Below are positions 1-8,922 of a stretch of 64,000 bases of DNA, one piece after another. How positions within the stretch are numbered: position 1 is the stretch's first letter; each line of letters begins with the position of its first letter. The position numbers and the translations under genes are program-made. The notes under the pieces were generated by a model, which saw only the letters and a list, made by a program, of their open reading frames with translations, did not search any database and was not told the DNA's origin. The stretch is from Methylobacter sp. (lineage in GTDB: Bacteria; Pseudomonadota; Gammaproteobacteria; Methylococcales; Methylomonadaceae): assembly GCA_030684815.1 (NCBI GenBank), contig JAUXXQ010000115.1:1-64000 (forward strand), written 5' to 3'.

Positions 1-16
1 CGGTTAACGCTTTTAG

Positions 17-49
17 CTCGTTCCCAAGCCGGAGCTTAGGAATGAGCAT
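17..49. repeat. Palindrome gctcgttcccaagccggagcttaggaatgagc (GTTCCCAAGC..GCTTGGGAAC family)
   Basis: Imperfect inverted repeat; same family as 57725-57838. Confidence 0.5.
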
Positions 50-177
50 GATTTAACTTGTGCAAGTTTACATTTGAGATGACCTATACAAAAGGAGTCA
101 GTATTTTAAGTTGCTCAAGTTATTTCGTGCTCGTTCCTTAACATCAAATCTACAAGGCCATTGACAATATTTATTTA

Positions 178-296
178 CCACGAAGAACACAGAGACCCAA
201 AGTGGGCGCTTTAGGCGGCACGAAGTTTCATTCTTCGTGATCTTCGTATACTTCGTGGTGATAATGTTTTTGCCTGTAATTAATGGGAAGTTACGC
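178..296. repeat. Interspersed 'ccacgaa...cttcgtg...gtgataatgtttttgcctgtaattaatgggaagttacg' repeat, copy 1
   Basis: Tail shared with copies at 1455-1543 and 51067-51147. Confidence 0.6.
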
Positions 297-517
297 CTTT
301 TAAAAATGGCGAAAACCTGTCCTGCGGCCAGATAATACCGTGATTTTTGATGCCCCCCAAGCCTATCGGCCAGCCTTAAAAAATGCGCATATCCTTGCGG
401 CAAAAAAATGTCACCACCCCTAAAAGCCCCCATTGCTTCCTGAGTCAAAAAACTGTCAAAACTACAAAACATAAAAATAACACCATAAAATTCAATGCAT
501 TAACATCAACTCCTGTG

Positions 518-534
518 TTGGCACAAAAATAGCT
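518..534 (+). promoter_or_regulatory. sigma54 -24/-12 promoter of flagellin 1
   Basis: TTGGCACAAAAATAGCT: GG-N10-GC, 47 nt upstream of ATG; same element upstream of flagellin 2. Confidence 0.8.
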
Positions 535-580
535 TACTAACTTTTGATAGTAATTTATTTTTTCTACCAGGAGAACAACA

Positions 581-1423
581 ATGAACGGCATGGTCATTAA
601 CACAAACATTGCATCAATCAACAGTCAACGCCAATTAAATAAGACCAACAATAACCTTGCAACATCAATGGAACGCTTGTCATCAGGCTTGCGTATCAAC
701 TCAGCCAAAGATGACGCAGCAGGCTTGGCAATCGGCAACCGGATGACCTCGCAAATACGCGGCATGGGTGTTGCCGCAAGGAATGCCAATGACGGCATTT
801 CCATGGCGCAAACAGCTGAAGCGGCCATGGGCGCACTGACCAACACCATGCAACGTATGCGCGACCTGGCCGTGCAATCGGCGAATGAGGGTGGCGTGAC
901 AACAGGTGACAAAGAAAAAATGCAAACCGAATTCCAACAATTGAATGACGAGTTGACCCGAATTATTACCAACACCGAGTTTAATGGCAAAAAAATCCTC
1001 AATGGCTCATTGGAAGGGGGCGTAGCGCTTCAGGTCGGAGCCAATACGGCTTCAGACAACCAAATATCTATTGAGATTAATGACTTAGAGACATCTATTG
1101 CCGACGTTACTGCGGCCACCATAGGCAGCGAGCAATCTACAGCGGGCGTGCTCAGCGCAATTACCGCCCTAGATGCAGCCATGGCCAGCATCGATAACTC
1201 AAGAGCCAAATTAGGTGCTGTCCAAAGCCGCTTCACCACCACCATTGCCAACCTGCAATCTTCTATTGAAAACCAATCGGCGGCCCGTTCGCGGATCACC
1301 GACACCGACTTTGCCATGGAAACCGCCAACTTGAGCCGCAACCAGATATTACAACAGGCGGGCACGGCAATGCTGGCACAGGCCAATCAATCCAAACAGG
1401 GCGTTATGCAATTACTGCAATAA
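581..1423 (+). CDS. fliC: Flagellin 1
   Basis: Canonical N-terminal (MVINTNIASINSQRQLNKTNNNLATSMERLSSGLRINSAKDDAAGLAI) and C-terminal (ANLSRNQILQQAGTAMLAQANQ) flagellin domains. Confidence 0.97.
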   Translation: MNGMVINTNIASINSQRQLNKTNNNLATSMERLSSGLRINSAKDDAAGLAIGNRMTSQIRGMGVAARNANDGISMAQTAEAAMGALTNTMQRMRDLAVQSANEGGVTTGDKEKMQTEFQQLNDELTRIITNTEFNGKKILNGSLEGGVALQVGANTASDNQISIEINDLETSIADVTAATIGSEQSTAGVLSAITALDAAMASIDNSRAKLGAVQSRFTTTIANLQSSIENQSAARSRITDTDFAMETANLSRNQILQQAGTAMLAQANQSKQGVMQLLQ

Positions 1424-1454
1424 GACCTTTTCCTGAAAAAGACATCAAAAATTG

Positions 1455-1543
1455 TCCACGAAAGGCACGAAAAAAACACGAAAAAGAAACTTCGTGCCCT
1501 CCGTGCTGATGACCTTTTTACCTGTCATTAATGAGCAGTTACG
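1455..1543. repeat. Interspersed cttcgtg/...attaatgagcagttacg repeat, copy 2
   Basis: Shares tail with copies 1 and 3; contains the stop codon of the downstream minus-strand ORF. Confidence 0.6.
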
Positions 1544-3407
1544 TTATTTCAGATAATTTCTGCTGCCACATCGCCCACATTGCCTGCTCAAACTGTTTAG
1601 CAAAACGGGATGCATCAAACAGTGCGGTTTTTAGTGATTGCGCCCTTAAATTTTGCCTTAACTCTGATAACATCTCCATATCAGCCGCATAGCCCACCGC
1701 CTTACCGATATAATCGCGCTCATCGTGCGCAATCCATGACGGCAGGCCAACACAAGCCAACATACTCACACCCTGGCGCGCCAGCAATGTTTCCCCGGCA
1801 AGCGTCAGCGTAGGGACGCCCATCCATAGCGCTTCGCAGGTTGTTGTGCCCCCTGGGTAAGGGAAAGTATCCAACATAATGTCAACATCCGCATAAGACG
1901 CCAGATAATCCTCACGCGGCAATAACCCATCAATGGTGACCCGATCAGCACTAATACCGGCCGCAGTTAAACGCTGCTGCAAAGCATCACGCTCCGCCAA
2001 ACAGGACATCTGCTTGTTTCTCACTATCAGCTTGGCCGTCGGCAAGGCCTTAAATATCTCCCCCCAAACATTAATAACCGCGTCATTAATTTTGGACAAG
2101 TTCTGGAAGCAGGCAAAAGTAACATATTTATTAGCCGCCGCCGGTAACCCATTAGGCGTTAAATCGCAGTCAGGCGGCGTAAAACACAGGCGGGTTTCGG
2201 GCAAATACCATAAGGCCTCGGAAAAACAATCCCCTTGCGCAGCAGGCACCGAAACGGCATCTGTCAACAGAAAGTCTACCCCCGGCACACCGGTGCTGGC
2301 AAAAAAACCCAACCAACTCACCTGTACCGGCGCCGCCCGCCAAGCAAAGACAGCCAACCGGTTCTTCGCCGTATGCCCGGCCAAATCCACTAAAATATCA
2401 ATACCGTCGGCATAAATTGTCTGGGCAACGCATGCATCATTTAAACCGGTAATGATATGCCAGTGTTTAAAATAGGGCTTAATACGCGCCGTCAACTCAT
2501 CTTCATGATACTGCGCCGCATAAGCGACCAACTCTAACTGTTCGGGGTTAATATGTTGCAGAATACTTTCTAAAAAATAACCGACCGGGTGGATTTTAAA
2601 ATCACCGGAGACAAAACCCACGCGTAACTTGCCATCGCCACGCTGAGCAGAAAAACCTGGCCAATAACGATAAGGCCGCGCCATGGCAAACACCTTATTG
2701 CCATACAAACGCGCTTCATCAAGATACTGTTGCGGCGTACAGTCGGGGTAATAACTCAGCGCCAACAATAAATTGCTGCGTGTACTTAAATTATTCGCCT
2801 GTATTTTCAAAGACGCGTAATAACAGGCGATAGCCGCTTTCAAATTGCCTTGCACTAACAGGGCATTGCCCAAATTATTTTGTGCACTGGCAAATTCAGG
2901 ATTTAACGCTAAGGCTTGCCCAAACGCTTGGACTGCGTCGGCCAACTTCCCCTGCTCTTGCAATGCCGCCCCCAGATTGTTATAAGCCTCCGCATAATCC
3001 GCTTGCAATGCAATCGCCGCCCGATAACTCGCTATCGCCGAATCATGCTGTCCTTGCGCCTGCAGTGCCGCCCCTAAATGGTTATGCATCAAATGCGTAG
3101 GCGACAACGCCACCGCTTTAGATATTAGCGTAACAGCACTTGCACTATCGCCGGTTTGATAATAAACCAAGCCCAAATAATGCAAAGCATCGGGATTATC
3201 CGGCGCTATGCCAAGAATTTTTTCATACCTCGCTTTAGCGTCAGAAAGTTGGCCTGCTTGATGCAATGCCACCGCTTGCTGTAGAGCGGCAAGCACTGAA
3301 GGCGGCACTGGATGCGCCTGAACAGTACGGACAGCAAGTTCACAGCATTTCTTATACTTTTTACCGCTACCGCAAGAACAGGCATCATTGCGGCCGGGCT
3401 TTTTCAT
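1539..3407 (-). CDS. SEC-C motif + TPR + GT41 (O-GlcNAc transferase/SPINDLY-like) glycosyltransferase
   Basis: N-term GRNDACSCGSGKKYKKCC (SEC-C), several TPRs, C-terminal OGT-like block (VGFVSGDFKIHPVGYFLE...DTFPYPGGTTTCEALWMGVPTLTLAG). The ORF track opens at 3425; MKKPGRND start preferred. Confidence 0.9.
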   Translation of the reverse strand: MKKPGRNDACSCGSGKKYKKCCELAVRTVQAHPVPPSVLAALQQAVALHQAGQLSDAKARYEKILGIAPDNPDALHYLGLVYYQTGDSASAVTLISKAVALSPTHLMHNHLGAALQAQGQHDSAIASYRAAIALQADYAEAYNNLGAALQEQGKLADAVQAFGQALALNPEFASAQNNLGNALLVQGNLKAAIACYYASLKIQANNLSTRSNLLLALSYYPDCTPQQYLDEARLYGNKVFAMARPYRYWPGFSAQRGDGKLRVGFVSGDFKIHPVGYFLESILQHINPEQLELVAYAAQYHEDELTARIKPYFKHWHIITGLNDACVAQTIYADGIDILVDLAGHTAKNRLAVFAWRAAPVQVSWLGFFASTGVPGVDFLLTDAVSVPAAQGDCFSEALWYLPETRLCFTPPDCDLTPNGLPAAANKYVTFACFQNLSKINDAVINVWGEIFKALPTAKLIVRNKQMSCLAERDALQQRLTAAGISADRVTIDGLLPREDYLASYADVDIMLDTFPYPGGTTTCEALWMGVPTLTLAGETLLARQGVSMLACVGLPSWIAHDERDYIGKAVGYAADMEMLSELRQNLRAQSLKTALFDASRFAKQFEQAMWAMWQQKLSEIT

Positions 3408-3415
3408 CGTCATGT

Positions 3416-3477
3416 ATTTTACCAAAAAGTCCGTAAAGCCCTTCCCTTCAGGTGAGGGCCGTAAGGATGCCCTTGAT
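3416..3477. repeat. Short hairpin element, copy A (attttaccaaaaa..cgtaaagcccttcccttcaggtgagggccgtaaggatgcccttgat)
   Basis: Closely similar to 48403-48466. Confidence 0.6.
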
Positions 3478-3515
3478 TGGCTAGCAACATAAGCCGGGCA
3501 GTTTTAAGCGAGTGG

Positions 3516-3590
3516 CTGGGAACGCCAAGCCCCAGCTTGGCGAGTACCCGCAATAACCAACATTGCCGAGCTGGGGCTCGGCGTTCCCAG
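3516..3590. repeat. Palindrome pair ctgggaacgccaagccccagcttgg ... ccgagctggggctcggcgttcccag
   Basis: 25-bp arms with 2 mismatches. Confidence 0.7.
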
Positions 3591-3654
3591 TTCTTTGGCG
3601 ATTACCCGGTCTTAAGTGGGCAAGCAAATCACCTAAGTGGGTAGGCCAAGACAT

Positions 3655-3840
3655 TTATGCATAAGTATCAATTTTGCCTAGCGCAGCAGCCTCAATCAGC
3701 TTAACTGCCGCTTCACCTTGCGCCTTTTCAATATCTTGTGATTTTTTTATCACCGTAACCGCCAGTTGCTCTTCTGATGTTTTTTGTTTCATCAATGCCG
3801 TCGCCAAGCCCGGCGCATCACTACCTACAGAACTAATCAT
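3655..3840 (-). CDS. YjfB-like putative motility protein (61 aa)
   Basis: Short acidic helical protein (MISSVGSDAPGLATALMKQKTSEEQLAVTVIKKSQDIEKAQGEAAVKLIEAA) between two flagellin genes. Confidence 0.65.
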   Translation of the reverse strand: MISSVGSDAPGLATALMKQKTSEEQLAVTVIKKSQDIEKAQGEAAVKLIEAAALGKIDTYA

Positions 3841-4123
3841 AATTTAACTCCTTAAATTTAACTTACATTAAACACATTGCCATTATCGGGCATTTACTTG
3901 CTCGTTGCCACCTCCTTGCCAGTATCGGCTCTCCCCTAAAAAAACCAAGTGATTTTCTGAAAAATGTCGCGACTAGCAAAAAAATAAGCCGATATGCAGA
4001 TCTTCCCCAGGTTTTAAAACAGGAAGTTCTAACATGCAATGCCTAAACAACCTAGCTGTTACAGGATATGCTTTGAACGGTTAAGTTTTCAGCTTATGTT
4101 GGGCGAAAAAACTGCCGAACTAC

Positions 4124-4157
4124 AGACCTTCCATGTTTTAAAAACCTGGAAGGTCTA
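4124..4157. repeat. agaccttcc..ggaaggtct palindromic repeat
   Basis: Same unit at 7990, 32905 and 56855; degenerate copy at about 3998-4033. Confidence 0.75.
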
Positions 4158-4433
4158 ACTCGCAACGTTTTGAAAGATCAAGCTTTCAATTTTTTGGCGC
4201 GGAATAGCTGCCGCTGATTGCAAAAACCGAAAACCTGGGCGTTTAAAGCATATGCATAACGATGAACAATTCATCAAGGGACATTCTTTCCCCGGAAATC
4301 GCCTTAGATCCTAGCGGCAAAAAACTGCCACCCATCCAAAAAAACCCATTCACTCCCGAGTCAAAAAACCGACTCAAGCACAAAATACAAAATTAATACA
4401 ATTAAATTCAATAACTTATGTTTAATTTTATTG

Positions 4434-4450
4434 TTGGCACAAAAATAGCT
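4434..4450 (+). promoter_or_regulatory. sigma54 -24/-12 promoter of flagellin 2
   Basis: TTGGCACAAAAATAGCT, identical to the flagellin 1 element. Confidence 0.8.
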
Positions 4451-4499
4451 TAATAAATTTTGACAGTTACAATTTATTTTTTCTATTAGGAGAACAACA

Positions 4500-5342
4500 A
4501 TGAGCGGCATGGTCATTAACACAAACATTGCATCAATCAACAGTCAACGCCAACTGAATAAGACTAACAATAACCTTGCAACCTCGATGGAACGCTTGTC
4601 ATCAGGCTTGCGCATAAACTCCGCTAAAGATGATGCAGCAGGCTTGGCAATCAGCAACCGGATGACTTCGCAAATACGCGGCATGACCGTTGCCGCGAGG
4701 AATGCCAATGACGGCATTTCTATGGCACAAACGGCTGAAGCGGCGATGGGCGCACTGACCGACACCATGCAACGTATGCGTGACCTAGCCGTGCAATCGG
4801 CGAATGAGGGCGGTGTGACAACAGGTGACAAAGAAAAAATGCAGACCGAATTCAATCAATTGAACCTTGAGTTGACCCGGATCATTAACAACACCAACTT
4901 TAACGGCAAAAAAATCCTCAATGGTGATTTGTCAGGTGGCGTAGCACTTCAGGTCGGCGCCAACACCGCTGCCGACAACCAAATTTCAATTGAAATCAAC
5001 GACTTATCTTTAGCTATTACTAGTGTTACTGCAGCCAGCATAGGTAGCACGCAAACCACGTCTGGCGTGCTCGCCGCCATTACCTCGTTAGATACGGCCA
5101 TAGCCAGCATCGATAACTCAAGAGCCAAACTAGGCGCTGTCCAAAGCCGCTTCACTGCCACCATTGCCAACCTGCAGTCTTCTATCGAAAACCAGTCAGC
5201 GGCCCGTTCGCGGATCACCGACACCGACTTTGCCATGGAAACCGCCAACCTAAGCCGCAACCAAATACTGCAACAGGCGGGCACGGCAATGCTAGCACAG
5301 GCCAACCAGTCCAAGCAGGGGGTTATGCAATTACTGCAATAA
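4500..5342 (+). CDS. fliC: Flagellin 2
   Basis: Flagellin domains; very close to flagellin 1. Confidence 0.97.
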   Translation: MSGMVINTNIASINSQRQLNKTNNNLATSMERLSSGLRINSAKDDAAGLAISNRMTSQIRGMTVAARNANDGISMAQTAEAAMGALTDTMQRMRDLAVQSANEGGVTTGDKEKMQTEFNQLNLELTRIINNTNFNGKKILNGDLSGGVALQVGANTAADNQISIEINDLSLAITSVTAASIGSTQTTSGVLAAITSLDTAIASIDNSRAKLGAVQSRFTATIANLQSSIENQSAARSRITDTDFAMETANLSRNQILQQAGTAMLAQANQSKQGVMQLLQ

Positions 5343-5429
5343 CGTCTACACTGTGAACATATTACAAGCACAGCTAGACACCTCCACGGTCTGGCTGTGT
5401 GTTTTTTGGCTCACTTAACACCGTCCATT

Positions 5430-7946
5430 ATGACCTCAACCACTCTTACTCAGCTATCAACGACCGGCATCTTAAAAACCAACACGTTCGGCGACCGATA
5501 TTTATACAACATCAATCGCGGTAATTTTGATAAAGTCGGCGCCCACGCTATTTTTGATGCTGAGTTTAGTAAACACTTGCTGGAAGAAGACTCCCTTAAC
5601 ATTATCATCGGCACTGACTCCGGCCTGCTGCCGAAATATGTGCAACAACAGGGCATTCCTTCAGGTGCGCGTTATATTTTTATTGAGCCAGAGCAGGTAC
5701 TGGAACAATTACAGCACCACCAATTGCTTGACGATATGCCCCCGGAAATCGTCTGCACGACTCTTGGTCATTGGGAAGAAGAAGCAAAGGAATTTAAGAT
5801 ACACGAATATGCCTATATCAATAATATCAAATCATTTAACGCAATCTGCTCCCAGCAAACTGTTCTTGATGACTATTCAGAACTAAGCTGGAACATCACT
5901 GAAGCACTGCGCGCAATACATTTTCGTTATAGCGTGACTCTCGGCAACGAGCTCTTTATCATCCGCCAAATAGAAAATATTGCCGAAAATATTTTCCCAA
6001 TGACGTGCCTGGCCAATGCTTATCAAGACAAAACCGTCATCATTCTTGCCGGTGGGCCGTCGTTAACGGGCGTATTTCCATGGCTACAGGAAAACAGGCA
6101 CAAACTGGTGGTTTTTTCAGTCTCGCGGATTTCCAGGCAACTTATCAGTATCGGCATTGAACCCGATTTCATTTTTTCAGTCGATCCCCTCGATGAAAAC
6201 ATCGATGTCAGCCGGGAAATGTTTTTATTCGGCAAACGGACTGTCTTTATAAACTCATTCCACGTACAACCGCCCTTAATCAACCAATGGCATGGGCAAA
6301 GCCTGTATATGGGCACTAGGCTACCCTGGCAATCGGATATTAACATCACCAACATCCATGGTACAGGCCCGACAGTCACCAACTCGGCATTGTCGATGGC
6401 ACATTATTTTGGCTTTAAAAAAATCCTGTTGACCGGTTTCGACCTATGTTTTACTAAAGAAGGCATCACCCACGCAAAAGGCAGCGACGAACAGTTAGCG
6501 GGGCCAACATACGATCCAACACTGTTGCAAGTCGAGACCTATAGCGGCGAATACAGACCTACAAACCACGGCTATTACACCGCGCTGCTAACACTGGCAG
6601 AACAGGCAAAAAATATTAGCCGTGACCGCTGCGAAATCATCAATCTTGCCCCCACAGCGGCAAAAGTCGAGCATATCAGCCATATCCCCTGCACTGAAAT
6701 CATCCTGCCAGAGCTTGAAGGCGAAAACCTCGATAGCATAAGACAACGCATACCGAAACTGACTGATGCACTATTGCAAACGCACTACCAATCCGTGATT
6801 GATGAACTGGAAAAGGCTAATTTCCAAATCAAGGCTATCGCCAAACTAGCCAAGAAAGCACTCGACATCAACGAGAGCATGTATAGCGCAGAGGGCAGAA
6901 TTGAAAACTACAAAGATAAACGCGAACTCGATAGCATTGAAAAACAGCTCAAGCGAAAATACCGGAAACACAGCAAACTGGTGAAAAATTTTGGCATACG
7001 CCAATTTATAAAAATTACCTCGCCGCACGACTCCGACGACTGGGATGCGGAAAAAGCCAAAAAACTGGGCAACATTTATTATCAAGCTTATCAGTCAGGC
7101 GCCAATAAATTATCAAACCTCATTACCTCAGCCATAATCCGCACAAAAACCCGGCAAGAAGAACTGAAAGCCGAACCGGATTTTAACCTGTTGCTGGCGC
7201 AATGGGATCAAGATAAAAGCTATCGCCGCGCTTTGTTTTGGCTGCAAAAACACCCCCAAACACCTATCCCCGAACAAACTGCATTAGCGCTAACAGCCAT
7301 GCAAGACCAGTTCAATCGGGTCATGACCCAACAGGACACCGCCTTTAAAGCCGAAGTGGCAAGAAGCTCAACCTTGCCGCTGCTAAAAAGCAAAATAAAG
7401 ATACTCTTCAAACATAAAAAAATCGACGAATTAATAGACCTTAAATCCGGCTTTCTTGACGACACCAAACACGATGACAAAGCAGCCTATCTGTTGCTGA
7501 TTGAAGGCTATCTTGCCGAACTGAACAATGATGCCGACAGCGCCCTGCTCCATTACCATCATATCCTTGATATTGACCAATCCCCCTTGCTTGAAGAGGC
7601 CTTAGTGCAGATTGCCGCCATCAGCCTTAACCGACACGACCAACAAAACACTTTGTTGGCGCTGGAATGCCTGTCCCAGATATCGCCAGCTTACCTGCCC
7701 TATCAGGCGGAACTGGCACGTATCACCGGCGACCATCTACTGGCCATCGACAGCTATAACGCTTACATCGCGTTTTTTCCGGAAGACACGTTAAGCAAAT
7801 TAAAACTGGCTTCGCTGTATATTGACATTAAGGTTTATGAAGCTGCCGAATTGATGCTGGAACATATTTTACAAACAACACCGGACTTTGAATCGGCCAT
7901 CAATTTAAAGAAACAACTGGCCGCGATAAAACAGCAAGCGGACTGA
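5430..7946 (+). CDS. Maf-type motility accessory factor / flagellin glycosyltransferase (MAF_flag10/DUF115) with C-terminal TPR-like region
   Basis: VIILAGGPSLTGVFPWL motif, FIFSVDPLDEN, HGTGPTVTNSALSMAHYFGFKKILLTGFDLCF; directly downstream of flagellin 2. Confidence 0.88.
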   Translation: MTSTTLTQLSTTGILKTNTFGDRYLYNINRGNFDKVGAHAIFDAEFSKHLLEEDSLNIIIGTDSGLLPKYVQQQGIPSGARYIFIEPEQVLEQLQHHQLLDDMPPEIVCTTLGHWEEEAKEFKIHEYAYINNIKSFNAICSQQTVLDDYSELSWNITEALRAIHFRYSVTLGNELFIIRQIENIAENIFPMTCLANAYQDKTVIILAGGPSLTGVFPWLQENRHKLVVFSVSRISRQLISIGIEPDFIFSVDPLDENIDVSREMFLFGKRTVFINSFHVQPPLINQWHGQSLYMGTRLPWQSDINITNIHGTGPTVTNSALSMAHYFGFKKILLTGFDLCFTKEGITHAKGSDEQLAGPTYDPTLLQVETYSGEYRPTNHGYYTALLTLAEQAKNISRDRCEIINLAPTAAKVEHISHIPCTEIILPELEGENLDSIRQRIPKLTDALLQTHYQSVIDELEKANFQIKAIAKLAKKALDINESMYSAEGRIENYKDKRELDSIEKQLKRKYRKHSKLVKNFGIRQFIKITSPHDSDDWDAEKAKKLGNIYYQAYQSGANKLSNLITSAIIRTKTRQEELKAEPDFNLLLAQWDQDKSYRRALFWLQKHPQTPIPEQTALALTAMQDQFNRVMTQQDTAFKAEVARSSTLPLLKSKIKILFKHKKIDELIDLKSGFLDDTKHDDKAAYLLLIEGYLAELNNDADSALLHYHHILDIDQSPLLEEALVQIAAISLNRHDQQNTLLALECLSQISPAYLPYQAELARITGDHLLAIDSYNAYIAFFPEDTLSKLKLASLYIDIKVYEAAELMLEHILQTTPDFESAINLKKQLAAIKQQAD

Positions 7947-7989
7947 TTCAAAACAATTATGCATCAGTATCTACAGACTGCCGATAGGC

Positions 7990-8023
7990 AGACCTTCCAG
8001 GTTTTTAAAACCTGGAAGGTCTA
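7990..8023. repeat. agaccttccaggtttttaaaacctggaaggtct palindromic repeat
   Basis: Near-perfect inverted repeat; same family as 4124. Confidence 0.8.
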
Positions 8024-8209
8024 ACTTGCAATGGGCTAAATAACCGAGACGTTGCAGCCCTGAATAAGGCCAACTTCAAGATGTGTATAACAATGTTTCA
8101 AACCAACAAGGAAATACGATGATTAGGAATGAGAGAAACGGCACAGCAAAAGGCCGAACTTAAACAGCGGTGGGGGGACTAACGATGGGAGATGGAAAAT
8201 CTATGGCCG

Positions 8210-8515
8210 CTATTCGACCTGATATGCTTTAACGGCTTTTCTGTCATGCGCAAGCGACGCGGCTTGCTTTTGCAACACGTCTTTTTGGTTTTGCACCTGT
8301 GCCAAAAATTGCTGGTCTGTAGCCTGTATTGACACCATCATCTTGACAACGACCTCGCGCTCCTGACTAGTCAGTTCTGAGGCACACAAGCTGTCCAGCA
8401 GACCCTGCCGATTAACCAGTATCCCGTTCAAGCCGTCCCAATCGCCAGACTCAATGGCGCTGGCAATCAGTCCGGTAAAACCATCCAATTGTTGCAGTTG
8501 AGTATCGATATCCAT
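8210..8515 (-). CDS. fliT: FliT-like flagellar chaperone (short ORF downstream of fliS)
   Basis: Position after fliS; small helical protein DTQLQQLDGFTGLIASAIESGDWDGLNGILVNRQGLLD. Start placed at MDIDTQ. Confidence 0.65.
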   Translation of the reverse strand: MDIDTQLQQLDGFTGLIASAIESGDWDGLNGILVNRQGLLDSLCASELTSQEREVVVKMMVSIQATDQQFLAQVQNQKDVLQKQAASLAHDRKAVKAYQVE

Positions 8516-8520
8516 CAGTA

Positions 8521-8922
8521 TCACTGATACATTTCGGGGATAGTGTCCCAAGCCTGTTTGATTTCCCGCATCAGTATCAGCACTTCATCCAACATTTCGG
8601 TGCTGTTTTGAGCACTGGCCTGAAACAGTCGTGCGTCGATATACTCATACAAACTCATTAAGTTAGCCGCTATATCGCCGCCTTTGTCAATATCGATGCC
8701 ATCTATCAGACCACCAACGATGGCAGAGGCTTTGGAAATTTGTATACTTTTTTCCTGAAAATCGCCCCGCTCCATACTGCCCTTGGCCGCATTGACCCGC
8801 ATCAAAAAGCCGTTCATCAACATTTGAATCAGTTTATGCGGCGAAGCGTCATCAATCACCGTTTCAGTATGAACGGCGGCATATTTATTGGCATTGTTTC
8901 TATACGCTAAAGCTGTCATCAC
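8521..8922 (-). CDS. fliS: Flagellar export chaperone FliS
   Basis: ALAYRNNANKYAAVHTETVIDDASPHKLIQMLMNGFLMRVNAAKG. Confidence 0.93.
   Translation of the reverse strand: MMTALAYRNNANKYAAVHTETVIDDASPHKLIQMLMNGFLMRVNAAKGSMERGDFQEKSIQISKASAIVGGLIDGIDIDKGGDIAANLMSLYEYIDARLFQASAQNSTEMLDEVLILMREIKQAWDTIPEMYQ

Noticed and set aside
98-472. 124-aa minus-strand ORF upstream of flagellin 1
   Set aside because: Overlaps repeat DNA (cttcgtg family) and the flagellin promoter-distal region; residues are repeat-derived and low plausibility
625-1002. Antisense ORFs over flagellin genes (625-1002, 1030-1386, 4544-4855, 4949-5371, 11294-11644)
   Set aside because: They recur antisense to each flagellin paralogue, so they are explained by conserved coding composition of the sense genes
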